From: Trichomonas vaginalis G3
Taxonomy: Eukaryota; Parabasalia; Trichomonadida; Trichomonadidae
Assembly (NCBI RefSeq): GCF_026262505.1
Contig: NC_067206.1
Span: 32,751,896 to 32,815,895, forward strand
Reading direction: 5' to 3'
Length of the DNA: 64,000 nt
The notes beneath the pieces were generated by a model, which was not told the DNA's origin, made no database searches, and was given only the letters and a program-made list of their open reading frames with translations. Shown here one piece after another: positions 59,464-64,000 of this stretch. The stretch's first letter is position 1, and every line of letters begins with the position of its first letter. The position numbers and the translations under genes are program-made.

Positions 59464-60693
59464 TTATATTTTTGGCTTTTTGATCTTCAAATCTGTTGGA
59501 AGATCAGCGGAAAGCAATCTTTTATCAACAATACTAATATGTTGGTTAATAACAGCGATCAAATGATCATCTCCTTGTACTTTATCAAGTAACTTCTCAA
59601 GGGCATCACGTAGTTTAAGTAGTTCGTCATCTGGCCTGTTTTCAATTACGATATCAGGAGAAAAAGACAATAAAGAGTCTCTGAAGTACGGCCTTACAAG
59701 GATACTTCTTCTCCATTCTATATATGTCTGAGATCGTTGGAACAACTGAAAATCAGCTGAAGAAAATTTAATTCTATTAATAATTTCTAAAATTTGAGGA
59801 TAAGTTAAAGGAGTTTCAAGGATATCGGAATATGGATCTGTCTCAAGGTTTTTATTGAGTTTGGACTCAACTCTTTTGATTATTTTGTTCATTCTTCGCT
59901 GAAAAATTTCTCGAACTTCTGGAGCTGGAGCAACATTTTGATTTGGAAGATGTACAACGGTATGGAATTGCTTGCAACGCATTTCTGCAAGTATATTTGT
60001 TGTTCCTACAACTTTCCACTTTTTAGAGCCGTTAATTATGTCAGCAAACCTTTGATCTCCAAATCTTGTGTAAATTAGGATCGGATCTGCGTATTTTACG
60101 GGTGCTATTAGCGATAATGCAGCGAATATAGCTGCAGAAACTTGTTCAGCTGTATCTCCAACGAAAAGAACGCCTCTTCCTGTAACTATTGAATTCCAGA
60201 CATCTTCGAGGACTTCTTTAGGTCCAATTAAAGAAACTGGGTCAAAATGTAAATGAAAAGCATGATTTGAGTCTAGAAGTGTTGAAAAGTTTTTCTGTGG
60301 ATAAACTACGGATAATCTTGCAGTTTGAGGGTCATACTTCCATTGGCCGAGGAATATCATTGTATATTCGAACATTTCTTCTGGTGTATCTATAGTAAAT
60401 GATTGTTTCATGGATTTAAAGAAATTAATAAACAAAGATGCAAAACAATGATGTGTAACTACGACAATTGAATATAATTGATCTTCACGTAAGAAAGTCC
60501 ATGCAAAGCAAAGATGTTTATTGATTGTATATGCAAATATTGAATCTGTTTCTTGAGTTTCTGGAAAAGCGCATGTAATAAATGACTTCTTTTGCTTCCC
60601 AAAGTCAAAATCATCGGGTTTGTACATTACTACGTCCGGCCCGTTGTCCCTTGTATATTTGAGTAAACAACATGCGTTGTAGAAAGTACCCAT
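59464..60693 (-). CDS. DENN-like protein, possibly DENND10/FAM45 type (409 aa)
   Basis: The N-terminal half resembles a u-DENN/longin part (TCAFPETQETDSIFAYTINK with LCFAWTFLREDQLYSIVVVT and HHCFASLFINFFKSMK). The centre has the DENN core pattern (VWNSIVTGRGVLFVGDTAEQ, then AAIFAALSLIAPVKYADPIL), and the C-terminal 150 residues are helical. DENN proteins are GDP-GTP exchange factors for Rab GTPases in membrane traffic. Length fits the small FAM45/DENND10 group. The call is by pattern, without a decisive motif. The start at 60693 (MGTFYNACCLL) follows TCAATTAAAA-type leader sequence. Confidence 0.45.
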   Translation of the reverse strand: MGTFYNACCLLKYTRDNGPDVVMYKPDDFDFGKQKKSFITCAFPETQETDSIFAYTINKHLCFAWTFLREDQLYSIVVVTHHCFASLFINFFKSMKQSFTIDTPEEMFEYTMIFLGQWKYDPQTARLSVVYPQKNFSTLLDSNHAFHLHFDPVSLIGPKEVLEDVWNSIVTGRGVLFVGDTAEQVSAAIFAALSLIAPVKYADPILIYTRFGDQRFADIINGSKKWKVVGTTNILAEMRCKQFHTVVHLPNQNVAPAPEVREIFQRRMNKIIKRVESKLNKNLETDPYSDILETPLTYPQILEIINRIKFSSADFQLFQRSQTYIEWRRSILVRPYFRDSLLSFSPDIVIENRPDDELLKLRDALEKLLDKVQGDDHLIAVINQHISIVDKRLLSADLPTDLKIKKPKI

Positions 60694-60975
60694 TTGTTAA
60701 TAAAATTCGTTTTAATTGATGAAAACAGTATCGAACTTGCACCGGAAGCAATCATCAGGTATTTTAACTTTAGTTCTGATGAAATATAAGATATGAAATC
60801 TCATATCATGAAGAAGATCGATGAGAGAGGATTTATCTATTTCACATCTAAGTTTATCATAAATTTTTAGTTTAATTGAAGATATATGTTGAAATTATTT
60901 ATGACATAAATTTTATTAAATCAATTCTTGAAAAAAAGCGCAAGATTTAAATCATAATAAAAATTCAAATATTTA
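60694..60975. other. Intergenic, no gene seen
   Basis: AT-rich spacer with the promoter of the DENN-like gene; no signals of note. Confidence 0.4.
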
Positions 60976-62292
60976 TTAAACATCATTAAAATATGTTTCT
61001 TTAAGATATAGCGAACTCTCGCTTAATTTCGTATTATCGGAATCGTAAAGCTCATCTAAAACGTCCAAACATCCTTGGTCATAGAAAATTTGACGTGCTG
61101 GGAAAATTTCTCCGATATTAATCTCGGCCTTGAAGAAATAATCAAAAACTTCTATCATATATATAAGTATTGGTGTCTGTAGTGATGAATTAAAGAAACT
61201 GCAAAGTGATGTGAAAACTCCGGAATTATGTAAATTAAGTATGGCTTCTTGATCTTCTTTCTTTACAATCGATCGGACTATTGGAAGTCCTGCTCTTTTG
61301 GATGGAATGTTTCCTGATTCGAAGACATGAAAAAGATTATCGTATAATCCGACTTCTCCAAGGATTTGGTAAGTTTTTGTAGAGGAATTAACAAGTCCCT
61401 GGCAAACAAGAAGTGCATTGAAGCATATATCCAAGTCTGGATTAACAATTAATTCGACCATTCTCAAAAAACTACTATTTTTTGAATCATTGCCACGAAG
61501 ATAGTAGTAACAAAGAGTGTTCAAGCTTAAACAGATGATTTCTTTGTTGGAATCATTAATTTCTTCCTCAATATAAGAATTTAAGTCAATGTCGAGTTCG
61601 TCAGCTTTAAATGCTGAATCGTACATTGCCGTAGACTTAATGATTGAATTGATGCATCGCAGCATGTTCAAACATAAGCTTTCTGTCATTCGGAAAACAA
61701 GTGCAGAAAAAGTAATGAATTTTTTGATATCGTCTGGATATTTTGATATTATGTCGCCATATGAGAGTACTTTGCTGATAACATCGAATGAAAACCTAAG
61801 AAAATCAAATTTTGTTTCAAATGGAATTTCATCGTTGTTATAAATACCTTTTATAATATCGATGTATTTACGACGTATGATATTGAATGATATCGTTTCG
61901 AATTGAGCAAGATAAATTAATGATTTTGTTGCAAAAATCGATTCATTTGACGGAAACGTTTCAATGTGGTTGAATATGATATCAATGAATGGTTCAAGGA
62001 TTTTTGATTCTTTAGTTTTCTTAGAAATAGAGTTTAAAACTTTGTAACCTGTTTTTACTTGTGTTGTGTCTGAACTGTTGAGTAATTGTTCGACATATTG
62101 AAGAAACATAGCTTGATTTGTGTCATTGGGATTGAAATTGTAATATTTATAGTAATTTCGAATTGCTTTGATTCCTGTTTCAACAAAATTGCTGTTTTCT
62201 GATTGCAAAAGCTTAACAATGTCTTCTGGATATATTATATATTCGAATTTGTTTGATTGCATGGTTAAATGCTTTGCTCGAAGTACTTCCAT
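60976..62292 (-). CDS. Armadillo/HEAT-like repeat protein (438 aa)
   Basis: A chain of helices with repeated hydrophobic heptads (YPEDIVKLLQSENSNFVETG; LFHVFESGNIPSKRAGLPIV; RSIVKKEDQEAILNLHNSGV). The repeating pattern resembles armadillo repeats, for example of importin-alpha-like or adaptor proteins. Proteins of this style are common in trichomonads without named function. The start at 62292 (MEVLRAKHL) is chosen; an upstream in-frame ATG adds only MYEK. It follows a TCAATCAAAATT leader. Confidence 0.6.
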   Translation of the reverse strand: MEVLRAKHLTMQSNKFEYIIYPEDIVKLLQSENSNFVETGIKAIRNYYKYYNFNPNDTNQAMFLQYVEQLLNSSDTTQVKTGYKVLNSISKKTKESKILEPFIDIIFNHIETFPSNESIFATKSLIYLAQFETISFNIIRRKYIDIIKGIYNNDEIPFETKFDFLRFSFDVISKVLSYGDIISKYPDDIKKFITFSALVFRMTESLCLNMLRCINSIIKSTAMYDSAFKADELDIDLNSYIEEEINDSNKEIICLSLNTLCYYYLRGNDSKNSSFLRMVELIVNPDLDICFNALLVCQGLVNSSTKTYQILGEVGLYDNLFHVFESGNIPSKRAGLPIVRSIVKKEDQEAILNLHNSGVFTSLCSFFNSSLQTPILIYMIEVFDYFFKAEINIGEIFPARQIFYDQGCLDVLDELYDSDNTKLSESSLYLKETYFNDV

Positions 62293-62304
62293 TTTTTCAT
62301 ACAA

Positions 62305-62912
62305 TAAAAATTTAATTTTGATTGATCACTGTCCCGAGATAGAAATGATTATAGTATACGGTCCCGAGAAAAATGTGTCGAAATTGTTACAAAGCCGTCA
62401 ATGGCACAACAAACCTGTAAAGTTTTAATAATTGATTGAATAATGATATACTATTCGAATATAATCTATACTGTCTGAAATGAAAGAAATTTAATCACAT
62501 TTGGTAAAACTAATTTTAATTTCATGAAATTATTATTCCTTTAATGAAAACATTAATATTTGAACAATAAAGTCGTAGATAATGCATTCAAATTTTACTT
62601 CCTCTTTTTCTAAATTTTTTACTTCCCTTTTGCCTCTCAATTTTATTTCAAATTTTTTGTTGCACGGAGTACGAGCCATCGTAGTAAGATCATAACGCAC
62701 AAATGATTTATTGGGAAGATTGATATGATGTCATATCAGAAAGTCCTCTTCAAACCAAACATTTCCAGATCTCAGCAAAAGATTTCAAAAAGTTTTATGA
62801 CTCCGAGCTATTACACCAAAAAAAGATTATTGGTTAATGGTTTTTTTAATGGTTGAGGAGGAATGAATTTATTCGCATCAATATAGAAAAAAAATATAAT
62901 AATAATAAAACG
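62305..62912. other. Intergenic, no gene seen
   Basis: About 600 bases, AT-rich. Poly-pyrimidine and poly-A patches only. Confidence 0.5.
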
Positions 62913-64000
62913 CTAATCTTCCGGATTTTCTGTTGGTTCAGGAGTTCTATGAGGAAGGGGAACAAAGTTATATGGAACAGCACCAACTGCATGTGATTCG
63001 ATATTACAATCATCGAATCTTCGATTGAATTTCATGAATCCTTTGATAGTACTGCTTTGTTCTCCATTGCCACTGCCAACAACTTTCAATGGTTCGATTT
63101 TTATTTGACCATTTTTATTATCTAAAATATTTTCATACGTCTTTCTGCAATCTCCTTTATTATTTTTAGTACCTGTTGTTGTTGTTGTTTGTTCATTACA
63201 TGCATCATAAGCGACCCCAAAGTTAACTCCAAAGTGGGGAATAACCCACCACCATCGGTTAAGTGTTTGTGTATTTTCATCTGAATTAAGGGAAAGATTT
63301 AATTTTGTTTGTCCCCACCCAATAATCGTAACATCAAGCATGCCTAGAATATTTTCCCAGCCTGAATTTTGTGTTTTACCATCTAGTTTCCAATATCCTG
63401 AATAGACTCCTCCGCCATATCTGAAAAGGGATTGATAGACTGTGATGGAAGAAGTGACAGCACCAACTTCCCACAGATGTGATTTGATCCAGCGCCAGTT
63501 ATAAAGGAAGTAGATTGGACATCCTGTTTCTGGAGCACCTGGATTGCAACTTCCTGTGAGTGCCCAGTGATGTTTACAACCTGTTAATCCTGGATAACAT
63601 CTATCATCTGCGCAGTTAGCTCTTGTGAAATCAGAACGAGGTGCTTGCATAAAAAAAGTACGCTCTGAGTACTCATCACCTGGTTTATCACATGAAGTAA
63701 AATCTGGTGGATGATATGTCTAGAAAAGTTGATATGCGTTCAGAGGAGTTCGTTCAACACATGAGTCACCAAGAATATCACAGTCAAGAACAAACTGAAG
63801 AGAAAAGTTGACAAAGTCACCTGCCCAACGGGATACTGAAATCGTCATTGCTGATGTCACTGCTGGTGCCCAAGAACTACACAATGCTGTGACATCAAAA
63901 ACTGGAAATTTCACTCTTTCTGCATTTGGTCTGATTGATCGACCAGGGTTGACATATGTATCGTTTTGATTTGAAGCATTTCGAAGGTTAGGAAATGCTG
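62913..64000 (-). pseudogene. Papain-fold (C1) protein lacking catalytic residues, partial at right edge
   Basis: The frame is open past the right edge of the window and ends at 62913. The papain-family pattern is recognisable: the active-site stretch reads VTALCSSWAPA, where active proteases have C-G-S-C-W-A, so the nucleophile before W is Ser. The His strand reads DVTIIGWGQTK, where the family has G-H-A-V-x-I-x-G-W-G, so His is lost. The N-S-W segment reads RWWWVIPHFGVNFG. CYPGLTGCKHHW and CRKTY Cys pairs suggest disulfides and secretion. This is like TINAG-type non-peptidase homologues of cathepsin B. One in-frame TAG lies at the complement of 63720-63722, in otherwise continuous coding sequence on both sides. 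It may be a genuine mutation or an error. The acidic tail is RTPEPTENPED. Confidence 0.65.

Overview
The window is AT-rich eukaryotic DNA. It holds short-spaced genes without visible introns, Inr-like TCACTTTT motifs 6-10 bases before several start codons, Polinton/Maverick elements with bacteriophage-like fibre genes, ankyrin repeats and a beta-helix surface protein. This combination points to a parabasalid (trichomonad) protist of the Trichomonas/Tritrichomonas kind. That is inference from gene content; the species is not established.

Layout. (1) About 1-10.6 kb is part of a Polinton/Maverick fossil that runs off the left edge: integrase remnant, giant collagen-containing fibre protein, packaging ATPase and many small genes, divided by a recurrent palindrome (GGTTAGATCTAACC core). 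(2) 10.6-12.35 kb holds a small gene, a 167-bp tandem repeat and the first part of an alpha-helical host gene. (3) 12352-24381 is a second, completely bounded Polinton: 749-bp gene-bearing terminal inverted repeats starting AG, flanked by the 6-bp target duplication TTCAAT. It sits inside the host gene, whose reading frame resumes after it. Inside are capsid-like, ATPase, fibre and DNA polymerase B remnants, in several broken pieces. (4) 24.4-27.4 kb is the rest of the host gene plus an inverted-repeat-bounded segment with a 121-bp tandem array. (5) 27675-37380 is a 9.7-kb Mutator-like (MULE) DNA transposon with roughly 3.1-3.3-kb inverted arms and a 9-bp target duplication, ATTTTTATG. It is inserted in a smaller TA-flanked transposon (27413-38182). 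Its arms carry minisatellites and a fossil stretch that looks like the primer-binding region of a Copia-type LTR element. (6) 38.3-44 kb holds host genes: a beta-helix surface protein, tRNA-Cys(GCA), and a membrane hybrid histidine kinase lacking the phospho-acceptor histidine. (7) 44-50 kb is gene-free and full of non-autonomous inverted-repeat elements, including one with an 8-bp target duplication. (8) 50-52.4 kb holds an ankyrin-repeat pseudogene and an archaeo-eukaryotic-primase-like reading frame. (9) 52.6-64 kb is a compact housekeeping block: SYF2 splicing factor, a karyopherin-like HEAT protein, two bromodomain proteins, V-ATPase subunit G, SNF5/SMARCB1, a DENN-like protein, an armadillo-like protein and a papain-fold protein without catalytic residues.

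How it fits together. The right 11 kb looks like conserved euchromatin with chromatin-remodelling, splicing, trafficking and vacuolar genes at 60-600-base spacing. The left three quarters is a nest of mobile DNA. Two Polintons share the same phage-type knob domain, and insertions lie inside insertions, so a relative order can be read: TA-flanked element before MULE, host gene before Polinton 2. Near-identity of the Polinton 2 terminal repeats suggests that insertion is young even though its interior is broken.
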